The notes: a model not told the origin generated them from the letters alone. A stretch of DNA of 64,000 nt from a bacterium (GCA_905221095.1 CAJNBV010000004.1:98540-162539); one strand, 5' to 3'; numbered from the stretch's first letter, positions 18,232 to 28,762 are shown. Numbers and translations are program-made.

Positions 18232-18756
18232 ATGGCCCAAGATATAAAAAATGAAGAAGTAGAAGAAGTCCAAGAAGAGGAAGTTGTGGAAACGGTAGAA
18301 GAAACAACTCCTGAGAAGTTTGAGTTGGACTTGGCAAATGAACGTGCAGATGAGTTCGAAAACAAATACCTTCGCGCTCATGCAGAAATGCAAAATATCC
18401 AACGCCGTGCCAATGAAGAGCGTCAAAACTTGCAACGTTATCGTAGCCAAGATTTGGCGAAAGCAATCTTGCCATCACTCGACAACCTCGAACGTGCCCT
18501 TGCCGTCGAAGGGTTGACAGATGATGTGAAGAAGGGCTTGGAAATGGTGCAAGAAAGCTTGATTCACGCTTTGAAAGAAGAAGGAATCGAAGAAATCGCA
18601 GCTGAAGGTGAATTTGACCATAACTACCATATGGCTATCCAAACTCTCCCAGCAGACGATGACCACCTAGCAGACACTATCGCTCAAGTTTTCCAAAAAG
18701 GCTATAAACTCCATGACCGCATCCTACGCCCAGCAATGGTAGTGGTCTATAACTAG
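18232..18756 (+). CDS. grpE: GrpE nucleotide exchange factor
   Basis: GrpE dimers release ADP from DnaK. The 174-residue product has an acidic, Glu-rich N-terminus, a long coiled coil ([22 protein letters not shown]) and a C-terminal beta wing. Signature residues [10 protein letters not shown] and the end [14 protein letters not shown] sequence (here [11 protein letters not shown]) are present. ATG 18232 has an AAAGGAGG site; the earlier in-frame TTG does not. Confidence 0.97.
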   Translation: MAQDIKNEEVEEVQEEEVVETVEETTPEKFELDLANERADEFENKYLRAHAEMQNIQRRANEERQNLQRYRSQDLAKAILPSLDNLERALAVEGLTDDVKKGLEMVQESLIHALKEEGIEEIAAEGEFDHNYHMAIQTLPADDDHLADTIAQVFQKGYKLHDRILRPAMVVVYN

Positions 18757-18855
18757 GCAATAGAACTAAAAAAACTTGTCCGAAACGACAATAAACTATG
18801 AAAGAAAGATAAAATATGTTTGACTTTGCAAGAGTGAGCGAAGCGAACCAAAGAC

Positions 18856-18968
18856 GATACTCTTCGCCGTGGCGCTATTTGCGCAAACTTTGAGACCTTA
18901 GGCTCAAAGTTTAGTCAAAGAGATTGACGAGTCAAGCTCTGACGGCGCCGCCACTTAAGAAGAGTATC
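18856..18968 (+). repeat. Nested palindromic element between grpE and dnaK
   Basis: The outer arms GATACTCTT (18856-18864) and AAGAGTATC (18960-18968) are perfect inverse repeats, followed inward by GTGGCG (18869-18874) and CGCCAC (18949-18954). Inside is a perfect 10-bp hairpin, AAACTTTGAG (18885-18894) with CTCAAAGTTT (18903-18912). The 252-bp gap is GC-richer than usual spacers here. It may be a small non-coding repeat or an mRNA processing/attenuation structure separating grpE from dnaK. No CIRCE or clear promoter was found for dnaK. Confidence 0.6.
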
Positions 18969-18996
18969 TAAAAGAAAAATAGAATATAAAATTTAA

Positions 18997-20830
<1,834 letters not shown>

Positions 20831-20832
<2 letters not shown>

Positions 20833-20856
20833 AATAGTCCAGTGGACTATTTTATC
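20831..20856 (+). terminator. Hairpin at the dnaK stop codon
   Basis: AAAATAGTCC (20831-20840) and GGACTATTTT (20844-20853) form a perfect 10-bp stem with a 3-base loop and few T after it; possibly a partial terminator or an mRNA 3'-end stabiliser. Confidence 0.6.
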
Positions 20857-20892
20857 CCGAGCTTGAAAATCAGGCGAGTATAAGAAGAAATC

Positions 20893-20920
20893 CAGAGGTT
20901 GCAACCCAGCCTCTGTTTTT
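20893..20920 (+). terminator. Second hairpin with T run after dnaK
   Basis: CAGAGG (20893-20898) pairs with CCTCTG (20910-20915), followed by five T. It could reduce readthrough into the next gene. Confidence 0.65.
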
Positions 20921-20943
20921 CGGTAAAATAGAGGATGTTGCGT

Positions 20944-21576
20944 ATGAAAAAAGTACTTTGTATCATTTATCCTAATTTTTCTCTTTATGAGATAACCACT
21001 TTAACGAGTACTTTAGCTCTGCCTTTTGATATCACGATTGATTATGTAGCTTCTGAGAATTCGATGGTGGTCTCTGAGGATGGTTTGTCCTGTCAACCGA
21101 CGAAAACATTGGATCAGATCCGTATAGAAGATTATTCTTGTGTGATTTTGCCGGGAATGGTAAATATAGGTCCTGCTCTACAAGATGAGAAATTGATCTC
21201 GTTTTTGAGAAGTCTTAATGAGCAAGATATCCTAATTGCAGCCATTTCTTCAGCGCCCCTTTTATTGGCGAAAGCAGGCTTGCTGAACGACACGAAATTT
21301 ACAGGTGGAATTTGGCAAAACTTCTTTGACTATTTTGAATTTCTTCCACGTGAGAATTTTCAACCGAAAGTTCTTGTCCAAGATAAACAAATCATTACGG
21401 CTATCGGTTTTGCACATCAAGAGTTTGCAAGAAAAGTGATTCTTGGTCTAGGTTTGGTAGAAAATACTGACAACTATTTTAAAGAACAGAACGAATATTC
21501 AGAAGAGGATTTGATTTTTACCTTATCGGACAAAGAGTTTGATGAAGTGAAGCAGAGTATAGAAAATACCCTCTAA
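20944..21576 (+). CDS. DJ-1/PfpI family protein with Ser in place of the nucleophilic Cys
   Basis: A 210-residue DJ-1/ThiJ-like protein. The fold is suggested by KKVLCIIYPNFSLYEIT at the start and DYSCVILPGM mid-protein. The nucleophile elbow, usually AIC(A/H), reads AISSAP at about residues 101-106, so the reactive Cys is replaced by Ser. Glyoxalase, deglycase or protease activity of the usual type is therefore doubtful. ATG 20944 has GAGGA 8 bp upstream. It lies between dnaK and dnaJ, as in pneumococcus, suggesting a stress-linked role, which is inference. Confidence 0.75.
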   Translation: MKKVLCIIYPNFSLYEITTLTSTLALPFDITIDYVASENSMVVSEDGLSCQPTKTLDQIRIEDYSCVILPGMVNIGPALQDEKLISFLRSLNEQDILIAAISSAPLLLAKAGLLNDTKFTGGIWQNFFDYFEFLPRENFQPKVLVQDKQIITAIGFAHQEFARKVILGLGLVENTDNYFKEQNEYSEEDLIFTLSDKEFDEVKQSIENTL

Positions 21577-21594
21577 TGATTTGCTTATAATTAT

Positions 21595-21822
21595 AGAAAG
21601 GAACAAGGGTGTTCAGGAAATTGAACACGGGTTCCAAAATTTCTTACTCAATATAAAAGAAAGGAATTGAACCCGACCTAGATTGAGGTTTTGTTCCGCA
21701 ATATTAACAGAAAGGAATAAGGGTGTTCGAGTAACTGAACACGGGCTACGGACTGTGCCAAAAAGATAGTTTTTCTAGGACGCAAGCGTCCGTCGTCAAA
21801 ACTCCTTTTTTGGCTGTGTCCG
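21595..21822 (+). repeat. Direct and inverted repeats in the dnaJ leader
   Basis: Two 37-base copies (21595-21631 and 21709-21745) share AGAAAGGAA, AAGGGTGTTC and TGAACACGGG or near variants; each forms a GTGTTC/GAACAC hairpin. A third AGAAAGGAAT starts at 21658. Further on, 21749-21771 is an imperfect inverted repeat of 21798-21822, and its centre is a small hairpin GGACG-CAAG-CGTCC (21778-21791). The 271-bp spacer contains no gene and no CIRCE. Confidence 0.65.
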
Positions 21823-21847
21823 GTTGACGCCCTTTGTATCTTGAATT

Positions 21848-22984
21848 ATGAACAATACTGAATTTTATGATCGTCTGGGGGTGTCAAAAAACGCTTCGGC
21901 AGACGAGATCAAAAAGGCTTATCGTAAGCTTTCCAAAAAATATCACCCAGATATCAACAAGGAGCCTGGTGCTGAGGAAAAGTACAAGGAAGTTCAAGAA
22001 GCCTATGAGACTTTGAGTGACGACCAAAAACGTGCAGCCTACGACCAATATGGTGCTGCGGGTGCCAACGGTGGCTTTGGTGGTGCTGGTGGTTTCGGCG
22101 GTTTCAATGGGGCAGGTGGTTTCGGTGGTTTTGAGGACATCTTCTCAAGTTTCTTCGGCGGAGGCGGTGCTTCGCGCAATCCAAATGCCCCTCGTCAAGG
22201 GGATGACCTCCAGTATCGTGTGAACTTGACCTTTGAAGAAGCTATTTTTGGAGCTGAAAAAGAAGTTAAATACAACCGTGAAGCAAGCTGTAGTACATGT
22301 AACGGTTCTGGTGCTAAGCCAGGAACAAGTCCAGTCACTTGTGGACGCTGTCATGGCGCTGGTGTCATTAACGTCGATACGCAGACTCCGCTTGGTATGA
22401 TGCGTCGCCAAGTAACCTGTGATGTCTGTCATGGTCGTGGAAAAGAAATCAAAGACCCATGTACAACTTGTCACGGAACTGGTCATGAGAAACAAGCTCA
22501 TAGTGTACATGTGAAAATCCCTGCGGGTGTGGAAACAGGTCAACAAATTCGCCTAGCAGGTCAAGGTGAAGCTGGCTTTAATGGTGGACCTTATGGGGAC
22601 TTGTATGTAGTAGTTTCTGTGGAAGCTAGCGACAAGTTTGAACGTGAAGGAACCACTATCTTCTACAATCTCAACCTCAACTTTGTCCAAGCAGCTCTTG
22701 GTGATACCGTTGATATTCCAACTGTTCATGGTGATGTTGAATTGGTTATCCCAGAGGGTACTCAGACTGGTAAGAAATTCCGCCTACGTGGTAAGGGAGC
22801 ACCGAGCCTTCGTGGTGGTGCAGTTGGGGATCAATACGTTACTGTTAATGTCGTGACTCCGACAGGCTTGAACGACCGTCAAAAAGCAGCCTTGAAAGAA
22901 TTCGCAGCTGCAGGTGATTTGAAAGTCAATCCAAAGAAAAAAGGCTTCTTTGACCATATTAAAGATGCATTTGATGGAGAATAA
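21848..22984 (+). CDS. dnaJ: Chaperone protein DnaJ (Hsp40)
   Basis: A type I J-protein that delivers substrates to DnaK. The 378-residue product has the J domain with HPD (residues 36-38), a Gly/Phe-rich region (about 72-108), four zinc-binding repeats [24 protein letters not shown] and CTTCHGTG, and the C-terminal substrate domains. ATG 21848 starts the J domain correctly, but I see no good Shine-Dalgarno sequence in the preceding 20 bases, which is unusual in this window. Confidence 0.98.
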   Translation: MNNTEFYDRLGVSKNASADEIKKAYRKLSKKYHPDINKEPGAEEKYKEVQEAYETLSDDQKRAAYDQYGAAGANGGFGGAGGFGGFNGAGGFGGFEDIFSSFFGGGGASRNPNAPRQGDDLQYRVNLTFEEAIFGAEKEVKYNREASCSTCNGSGAKPGTSPVTCGRCHGAGVINVDTQTPLGMMRRQVTCDVCHGRGKEIKDPCTTCHGTGHEKQAHSVHVKIPAGVETGQQIRLAGQGEAGFNGGPYGDLYVVVSVEASDKFEREGTTIFYNLNLNFVQAALGDTVDIPTVHGDVELVIPEGTQTGKKFRLRGKGAPSLRGGAVGDQYVTVNVVTPTGLNDRQKAALKEFAAAGDLKVNPKKKGFFDHIKDAFDGE

Positions 22985-23014
22985 AGTAAAAAGAGCCGAG
23001 TGGCTCTTTTTACT
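22985..23014. terminator. Bidirectional terminator after dnaJ
   Basis: A perfect 13-bp stem, 22985-22997 with 23002-23014, loop GAGT, A-rich on one side and T-rich on the other, between convergent genes. Confidence 0.9.
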
Positions 23015-23297
23015 TATCTTCCAGTTCCTGCATTTCTTTTATCACAGCTAGTCTAGTCTGGATATCTTTTTCCAAGGCCTTAAACTTGTAAGTTAGGTCT
23101 TCTTGGTATTCCTTGATAAGTTCTTTTTGCTGGTCGATGATTTGCAGGCTGTTTTGGATAATATCCACATCGTCCTTGATAGCTTGAACGCGGTCAGTAG
23201 TGTTCAAGACTTCATCTGTGATGACTTGGCGATTTTTTGTGACCAAATAACTTCCTGCTGCAGCTCCTGCAAATAGCAGTAGGTTAGATAATTTCAT
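23010..23297 (-). CDS. Small membrane-anchored coiled-coil protein, YtxH-like
   Basis: A 95-residue protein with one N-terminal hydrophobic segment (LSNLLLFAGAAAGSYLV, residues 3-19) and a long helical tail with heptad-like spacing. The layout, with a Gly/Ala-rich anchor then charged coil, resembles YtxH-type stress proteins, but I cannot name the family with certainty. It lies 9 bp after hit on the minus strand and is probably co-transcribed with it. Function unknown. Confidence 0.65.
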   Translation of the reverse strand: MKLSNLLLFAGAAAGSYLVTKNRQVITDEVLNTTDRVQAIKDDVDIIQNSLQIIDQQKELIKEYQEDLTYKFKALEKDIQTRLAVIKEMQELEDK

Positions 23298-23306
23298 GGC
23301 AACTCC

Positions 23307-23717
23307 TTAGGCGTTTTTGATAGTTTCAGCGACTTGAGCGAGTTTGTCAAAGTCTGGTTCGTGGGCGATAAAATCAATCTTGAGGTCATCGTCGGCACTG
23401 TAGCGAGGCACGAGGTGAACGTGGGTATGAAAAACTGTTTGACCTGCGATTTCTTCACAGTTAGCAATGATATTCATGCCAGCAGCCTTGGTAGCTTTCA
23501 TGACTTTTTGAGCCACTTTTGGCACTTGGGCAAAGAGTTGGCTGGCGCTCGTAGCGTCCATCTCCAAAAGATTGCGATAGTGCTCTTTTGGTACGACCAA
23601 GGTGTGTCCTGGTGTTACTTGAGAGATATCAAGAAAGGCAAGAATCTGCTCATCTTCATATACTTTTGAAGCAGGAATTTCCCCTGCGATGATTTTACAA
23701 AAAATGCAATCTGACAT
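23307..23717 (-). CDS. hit: HIT family nucleotide hydrolase/transferase
   Basis: A 136-residue histidine-triad protein with the CIFCKIIAGEIPA start (zinc-type Cys pair near residues 4-7) and catalytic motif HTHVHLVPR around residues 98-106. Members hydrolyse purine nucleoside phosphoramidates and related compounds. The size matches bacterial Hit proteins. It diverges from ecsAB across a 67-bp spacer and precedes the small coiled-coil gene. Confidence 0.93.
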   Translation of the reverse strand: MSDCIFCKIIAGEIPASKVYEDEQILAFLDISQVTPGHTLVVPKEHYRNLLEMDATSASQLFAQVPKVAQKVMKATKAAGMNIIANCEEIAGQTVFHTHVHLVPRYSADDDLKIDFIAHEPDFDKLAQVAETIKNA

Positions 23718-23784
23718 AAAATCTACCTCTACTGTATTGAATTTTGATATAATATAGCTACATTATACCAGATTTGGAGAAAAT

Positions 23785-24516
23785 ATGTTAGAAATAAAAA
23801 ACGTGACAGGTGGCTATGTCCATGTCCCTGTCTTGAAAGATGTGTCTTTTACTGTCGAAAGTGGGCAGTTGGTCGGTTTGATTGGTCTTAATGGTGCTGG
23901 GAAATCGACGACCATCAATGAGATTATTGGTCTATTGACACCTTATAGCGGGTCTATCAATATCAACGGTTTGACCTTGCAAGAAGACGCGACTAACTAC
24001 CGCAAGCAAATTGGCTATATTCCTGAGACACCTAGCCTGTATGAGGAATTAACTCTTAGAGAGCATATCGAAACGGTTGCTATGGCTTATGGTATCGAGC
24101 AGAAAGTGGCTTTTGAGCGAGTAGAACCCTTGTTAAAAATGTTTCGTCTGGAACAGAAATTGGACTGGTTCCCTGTTCATTTCTCCAAAGGGATGAAACA
24201 AAAGGTCATGATTATCTGTGCTTTTGTGGTGGATCCAAGTCTCTTCATCGTGGATGAGCCTTTCCTTGGTCTCGATCCGCTGGCGATTGCGGACTTGATT
24301 CAGCTTTTAGAAGTGGAAAAGCAAAAGGGCAAGTCTATTCTCATGAGTACCCACGTGTTGGATTCGGCGGAGAAGATGTGTGATGCCTTTGTCATTCTCC
24401 ACAAGGGGGAGGTGCGTGCTAAGGGAAATCTCCTGCAACTGCGCGAATCCTTTGACATGCCTGAGGCTAGTTTGAATGACATTTACTTGGCTCTGACTAA
24501 AGAGGAGGACCTATGA
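23785..24516 (+). CDS. ecsA: ABC transporter ATP-binding protein EcsA-like
   Basis: A 243-residue ABC ATPase: Walker A GLNGAGKST (residues 35-43), Q-loop region IGYIPETPSLYEELT, signature HFSKGMKQKV and Walker B LFIVDEPFLGLDP. It matches EcsA of Firmicutes, which with EcsB affects peptide/protein secretion and pheromone processing. The stop overlaps ecsB (ATGA). Its location beside the blp locus is the same as in pneumococcus. Substrate unproven. Confidence 0.88.
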   Translation: MLEIKNVTGGYVHVPVLKDVSFTVESGQLVGLIGLNGAGKSTTINEIIGLLTPYSGSININGLTLQEDATNYRKQIGYIPETPSLYEELTLREHIETVAMAYGIEQKVAFERVEPLLKMFRLEQKLDWFPVHFSKGMKQKVMIICAFVVDPSLFIVDEPFLGLDPLAIADLIQLLEVEKQKGKSILMSTHVLDSAEKMCDAFVILHKGEVRAKGNLLQLRESFDMPEASLNDIYLALTKEEDL

Positions 24517-25562
24517 AAGACTTGTTTTTAAAGAGAAAGCAGGCTTTTCGTAAGGAGTGTCTTGGTTATCTGCGCTATGTTCTCAATGACCACTTTGTCT
24601 TGTTCCTGCTTGTTCTGCTGGGCTTTCTAGCTTACCAGTACAGTCAACTCTTGCAACATTTTCCTGAAAATCATTGGCCTATCCTTTTGTTTGTAGGGAT
24701 TACCTCTATTTTACTTTTGCTTTGGGGTGGAATTGCTACTTATATGGAGGCACCAGATAAGCTCTTTCTCTTGGTTGGAGAAGAGGAAATCAAGCTCCAT
24801 CTAAAGCGTCAAACTAGCATTTCTCTAGTCTTTTGGCTCTTTGTCCAGACCCTTTTCATGCTTTTATTTGCGCCCCTATTTTTGGCGATGGGTTATGGAT
24901 TGCTAGTTTTTCTGGTCTATGTGCTTTTATTGGGGGGAGGGAAATATTTCCTCTTTCGTCAAAAGGCCAGCAAATTTTACACTGAAACTGGACTGGACTG
25001 GGACTATGTTATTTCCCAAGAAAGCAAGCGCAAGCAAGTCTTGCTTCGTTTCTTCGCCCTCTTTACGCAGGTCAAGGGGATTTCAAACAGCGTCAAACGT
25101 CGTGCCTATCTGGACTTTATCCTAAAGGCTGTCCAGAAGGTGCCTGGAAAGATTTGGCAAAATCTCTATCTACGTTCCTATTTGCGAAATGGAGACCTAT
25201 TTGCCCTTAGTCTTCGTCTTCTCTTACTTTCCTTGCTGGCGCAGGTCTTTATCGAGCAAGCTTGGATTGCAACAGCGGTAGTAGTCCTGTTTAACTACCT
25301 CTTGCTCTTTCAGTTGCTGGCACTCTATCACGCCTTTGACTACCAGTATTTGACCCAACTCTTTCCACTGGACAAGGGGCAAAAGGAAAAAGGCTTGCAG
25401 GCGGTAGTCCGAGGATTGACCAGTTTGGTCTTAGTGGTGGAATTAGTTGTTGGGTTGATTACCTTCCAAGAAAAACTGGCCCTTCTAGCCCTGCTGGGAG
25501 CTGGTTTGGTTTTACTAGTCTTGTACCTACCTTATCAGGTGAAACGTCAGATGCAGGACTAA
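24513..25562 (+). CDS. ecsB: ABC transporter permease EcsB-like
   Basis: A 349-residue membrane protein with paired hydrophobic segments near residues 30-75, 105-145 and several after 240, separated by a large basic cytoplasmic region. The arrangement is that of the EcsB family. ATGA overlap with the ATPase gene makes the two a matched transporter. A bidirectional terminator follows. Confidence 0.87.
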   Translation: MKDLFLKRKQAFRKECLGYLRYVLNDHFVLFLLVLLGFLAYQYSQLLQHFPENHWPILLFVGITSILLLLWGGIATYMEAPDKLFLLVGEEEIKLHLKRQTSISLVFWLFVQTLFMLLFAPLFLAMGYGLLVFLVYVLLLGGGKYFLFRQKASKFYTETGLDWDYVISQESKRKQVLLRFFALFTQVKGISNSVKRRAYLDFILKAVQKVPGKIWQNLYLRSYLRNGDLFALSLRLLLLSLLAQVFIEQAWIATAVVVLFNYLLLFQLLALYHAFDYQYLTQLFPLDKGQKEKGLQAVVRGLTSLVLVVELVVGLITFQEKLALLALLGAGLVLLVLYLPYQVKRQMQD

Positions 25563-25581
25563 GATTACCTATATGACACTA

Positions 25582-25621
25582 AAAAGAAGTTGAGTTCAGT
25601 TTGTCTCAACTTCTTTTATTT
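25582..25621. terminator. Bidirectional terminator between ecsB and blpT
   Basis: AAAAGAAGTTGAG (25582-25594) with CTCAACTTCTTTT (25605-25617), perfect 13 bp, T-rich afterwards. Confidence 0.9.
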
Positions 25622-25622
25622 T

Positions 25623-25952
25623 TTACAGGATAATGGTTGGTCCGTAGAGGCTCAACTTGGTCTTGACTTGATCAAAGTGGAAACGGTCATAGGCACGCCA
25701 AGCGGCGCGAGTAGGAGCGTCTGGATCAAGAGCGCTGAGTACCATGAGAAGACTGGAAGTCTGGTAAAATTTTTCCAGTTCAATCAAGACTCGATTATCC
25801 ACTGTCTCAGCCTTGGCTAGAAAGCCAAGAATAGAGTCTAATTGCTCCTGAAAGCGGACATCGTCAGCGGTTGCCTGTTTGCATGCTTGGTAGGCTTTGT
25901 TTAAGTCCGTAATCAAAGTCTGACCCGTTTTGATGGGGTCTGTATCTGTCAT
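25623..25952 (-). CDS. blpT: BlpT-like protein of the blp locus
   Basis: A 109-residue, soluble, helical protein of unknown activity. It occupies the position of blpT in pneumococcus: minus strand, between ecsB and divergent blpSRH. An AGGAGGA site precedes ATG 25952. Its promoter carries the best BlpR-type repeat in the window (ACCATTCAGG), so it should belong to the Blp regulon. The name rests on position and length more than on a motif. Confidence 0.7.
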   Translation of the reverse strand: MTDTDPIKTGQTLITDLNKAYQACKQATADDVRFQEQLDSILGFLAKAETVDNRVLIELEKFYQTSSLLMVLSALDPDAPTRAAWRAYDRFHFDQVKTKLSLYGPTIIL

Positions 25953-26014
25953 GAGAATTCCTCCTTTAATCTGGGTGCTAGTTTTGATTCTAGCAACTGT
26001 GTTTTGATACTGTC

Positions 26015-26081
26015 AGTCTATCACTTTTATCTCCTTTTTCGCCTTCAAATCTTTAATTGTTCTTGAAATTTCCTGAATGGT
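26015..26081 (-). promoter_or_regulatory. BlpR-dependent promoter of blpT
   Basis: On the minus strand ACCATTCAGG (26072-26081) and ACAATTAAAG (26051-26060) are 21 bp apart. The extended -10 TGaTAGACT has its hexamer at 26015-26020, 40 bp from the start of the second repeat. This is the ComE/BlpR promoter layout. Confidence 0.8.
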
Positions 26082-26142
26082 CCTGTTAAGATTTTATGAT
26101 AAAATAGTTGTAAGAATATTATGCTTATTTGAGGAACAAGCT

Positions 26143-26210
26143 ACCTTTCAGGAGCTTTGAAGGCCTGTTTAAGATTTGGTGGGCTTGTGTTAGATTTTTT
26201 CTGTTATTCT
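26143..26210 (+). promoter_or_regulatory. BlpR-type promoter of blpSRH
   Basis: ACCTTTCAGG (26143-26152) and CCTGTTTAAG (26164-26173) are 21 bp apart and degenerate. An extended -10 TGtTATTCT has its hexamer at 26205-26210, 41 bp from the second repeat. It is weaker than the blpT site, as expected for an autoregulated basal promoter. Confidence 0.6.
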
Positions 26211-26230
26211 CTTCTTAGGAGGAGAATCCA

Positions 26231-26569
26231 ATGAAACATATGATTATTCAGACGCAGAAAACAGTCTATAAAGTAAACGTCGACGATATCTACTATATCC
26301 AAACACATCCAACTAAAGCCCATACCGTACAGATTGTTACAGAAGAGGCTAGTTTTAATATGGTTCAAAATTTAAGTAATCTTGAGAACCAATATGGGGA
26401 AACTTTGATGAGATGTCATCGAAATTGTTTGGTCAATCTTGATAAATTAAAATCGATTGATTTTCAAGAAAGAATCCTTTTTCTTGGAGAAGAAGGTCAA
26501 TATGCTGTCAAGTATGCAAGGCGTCGCTATAGAGAAATTCGTCAAAAATGGTTGAAACAAGGGGAGTAA
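26231..26569 (+). CDS. blpS: LytTR DNA-binding protein BlpS
   Basis: A 112-residue protein consisting of a LytTR DNA-binding domain without a receiver: YYIQTHPTKAHTVQIVTEE early, then RCHRNCLVNLDKLKSIDF, the conserved LytTR core. The same motif appears as QCHRSFLINPANV in BlpR just downstream. It is the first gene of blpSRH, with a strong GGAGGAG site. It may modulate BlpR at blp promoters; the role is unresolved. Confidence 0.88.
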   Translation: MKHMIIQTQKTVYKVNVDDIYYIQTHPTKAHTVQIVTEEASFNMVQNLSNLENQYGETLMRCHRNCLVNLDKLKSIDFQERILFLGEEGQYAVKYARRRYREIRQKWLKQGE

Positions 26570-26573
26570 GAAG

Positions 26574-27311
26574 ATGAGAATATTTGTTTTAGAAGATGAT
26601 TTTTCCCAACAGACTAGAATTGAAACGACCATTGAGAAACTCTTGAAAGAACATCAGATCATTCCGAGTTCTTTTGAGGTCTTTGGCAAGCCAGACCAAC
26701 TGCTGGCAGAGGTGCATGAGAAGGGGGCGCATCAGCTATTCTTTTTGGATATTGAGATTCGAAATGAGGAGATGAAAGGCCTAGAGGTGGCTAGAAAGAT
26801 TCGGGATCGGGATCCTTATGCCCTCATCGTCTTTGTGACGACTCACTCGGAGTTTATGCCCCTGTCCTTTCGCTACCAAGTGTCTGCTTTAGACTACATT
26901 GATAAGGCCCTTTCGGCAGAGGAGTTTGAATCTCGTATCGAGACAACTCTCCTCTATGCCAATAGTCAAGACAGTAAAAGTCTGGCGGAAGATTGTTTTT
27001 ACTTTAAATCAAAATTTGCTCAATTTCAGTATCCTTTTAAAGAGGTTTACTATCTCGAAACGTCGCCCAGAGCCCATCGTGTTATTCTTTATACCAAGAC
27101 AGACAGGCTGGAATTTACAGCGAGTTTAGAGGAGGTTTTCAAGCAGGAGCCTCGTCTCTTGCAGTGCCATCGCTCTTTTCTCATCAATCCTGCCAATGTA
27201 GTTCGTTTGGATAAGAAAGAAAAACTCCTTTTCTTTCCCAATGGTGGAAGCTGTATGATCGCGCGTTATAAGGTCAGGGAAGTGTCTGAAGCTATCAATA
27301 ACTTACACTGA
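26574..27311 (+). CDS. blpR: LytTR-family response regulator BlpR
   Basis: A 245-residue response regulator of the AlgR/ComE type. Receiver domain residues 1-125 with FVLEDD acidic pocket near the start and phospho-acceptor Asp in LFFLDIEIRNEE (about residue 59); LytTR output domain residues about 140-245 with LQCHRSFLINPANVVRLDKK. It begins 4 bp after blpS and is followed by its kinase. Phosphorylated BlpR would bind the 21-bp-spaced repeats found upstream of blpT, blpS and the immunity cluster. Confidence 0.92.
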   Translation: MRIFVLEDDFSQQTRIETTIEKLLKEHQIIPSSFEVFGKPDQLLAEVHEKGAHQLFFLDIEIRNEEMKGLEVARKIRDRDPYALIVFVTTHSEFMPLSFRYQVSALDYIDKALSAEEFESRIETTLLYANSQDSKSLAEDCFYFKSKFAQFQYPFKEVYYLETSPRAHRVILYTKTDRLEFTASLEEVFKQEPRLLQCHRSFLINPANVVRLDKKEKLLFFPNGGSCMIARYKVREVSEAINNLH

Positions 27312-27324
27312 GCTAGGAGAGTTT

Positions 27325-28674
27325 ATGAACATTATTTGGATATTGTTGTATACACTTGTTACTCATGGGCTAGAAATTGTCATTTTCTTTAAGGTGGATG
27401 GAATTGGTATCACTTTTGAGAGGATTTTTAAGGCCTTTCTTCTAAAATTTCTTCTAGCAGCAATTTTTACAACTTTTAAATTTTTAGTCTTGACTGACTA
27501 TCTATCATACTTTATAGAACCTTTGTTTGGTATAGGGGTATCTTACTTATTGTTAAGAGGACTTCCTAAAAAACTCCTTCTCTTTTATGGCCTCTTTCCG
27601 ATTGTATTGATAAATATCTTTTACAGAAGTGTCTCTTATTTTGTGCTTCCGTTTTTGGGGCAAGGGATTGTAGATGGGGATAGCAATCCTGTCTTTTTAT
27701 TGATGATGATATTCGTTTGCTTCATAGTTTTAGTCTTTTTGAAATGGTTGGACTATGATTTTGCTAGCTTAAGAAGGGAGATTCTCGATAAAGGTTTTCA
27801 AAAGTCCCTGACTACGATTAACTGGATAATGGGGGCCTATTATCTAGTTATGCAAAGTCTGTCTTACTTTGAATATGAGCAAGGTATTCAATCAACGACT
27901 GTTCGCCATCTCATCCTAGTCTTTTACCTACTCTTTTTTATGGGGGTTATCAAGAAATTGGATACCTATTTGAAGGACAAACTCCATGAGAGATTGGACC
28001 AAGAGCAGACCTTGCGCTACAGAGATATGGAACGCTATAGTCGGCATATAGAGGAACTTTACAAGGAAGTACGGAGTTTTCGGCATGATTATAGCAACCT
28101 CTTGACTAGTTTACGTCTGGGCATTGAAGAGGAGGATATGGAGCAGATCAAAGAGGTCTACGACTCGGTCTTAAAGGATTCTAGTGAAAAATTGCAGGAT
28201 AATAAATATGACCTTGGACGACTCGTGAATATTCGTGACCGTGCCCTTAAAAGTCTTCTAGCTGGAAAATTTCTAAAAGCTAGAGATAAGAAGATTATCT
28301 TTAATGTCGAAGTTCCTGAGGAGATTCAGGTCGAGGGGATGAGCTTGCTTGATTTTCTAACCATTGTGTCTATCCTTTGTGACAATGCTATTGAAGCCAG
28401 TGCAGAGGCTAGTCAACCTCATGTTTCAATCGCCTTTATAAAAAATGGAGCACAGGAGACCTTTATCATTGAAAACTCCATCAAAGAAGAGGGAATAGAT
28501 GTTTCTGAAATCTTCTCTTTTGGAGTTAGTTCTAAAGGGGAGGAGAGAGGAGTTGGTCTCTATACCGTCATGAAGATTGTGGAAAGCCATCCTAATACCA
28601 GTCTAAATACTACCTGTCAAAATCAAGTCTTTCGTCAGGTTTTAACGGTTCACTTGTTGCCGGTTGGTCATTAG
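27325..28674 (+). CDS. blpH: Peptide-pheromone sensor histidine kinase BlpH
   Basis: A 449-residue HPK10-type kinase. The N-terminal half (about residues 1-215) is a multi-helix membrane sensor. A coiled linker leads to the phospho-acceptor box FRHDYSNLLTSLR (about residues 252-264), then an ATPase domain with N-box CDNAIEAS and G-box GVGLYTVMKI. BlpH normally senses the BlpC pheromone. No blpC-like gene follows here: the 88-bp gap and the next 550 bp encode no double-glycine leader peptide. Confidence 0.92.
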   Translation: MNIIWILLYTLVTHGLEIVIFFKVDGIGITFERIFKAFLLKFLLAAIFTTFKFLVLTDYLSYFIEPLFGIGVSYLLLRGLPKKLLLFYGLFPIVLINIFYRSVSYFVLPFLGQGIVDGDSNPVFLLMMIFVCFIVLVFLKWLDYDFASLRREILDKGFQKSLTTINWIMGAYYLVMQSLSYFEYEQGIQSTTVRHLILVFYLLFFMGVIKKLDTYLKDKLHERLDQEQTLRYRDMERYSRHIEELYKEVRSFRHDYSNLLTSLRLGIEEEDMEQIKEVYDSVLKDSSEKLQDNKYDLGRLVNIRDRALKSLLAGKFLKARDKKIIFNVEVPEEIQVEGMSLLDFLTIVSILCDNAIEASAEASQPHVSIAFIKNGAQETFIIENSIKEEGIDVSEIFSFGVSSKGEERGVGLYTVMKIVESHPNTSLNTTCQNQVFRQVLTVHLLPVGH

Positions 28675-28762
28675 AAAATTTGTGAAAAAATTGGCAGAAG
28701 TTGACAGATAAAGTTTGTCTTTATCGAGCCTGACTTTTACTAGAGTATCTGAGGTATCATAA

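Noticed and set aside
18816..18893. A 25-codon frame between grpE and dnaK (MFDFARVSEANQ start)
   Set aside because: No good ribosome site, and it ends inside the palindromic element, so it is more likely chance than a small protein.
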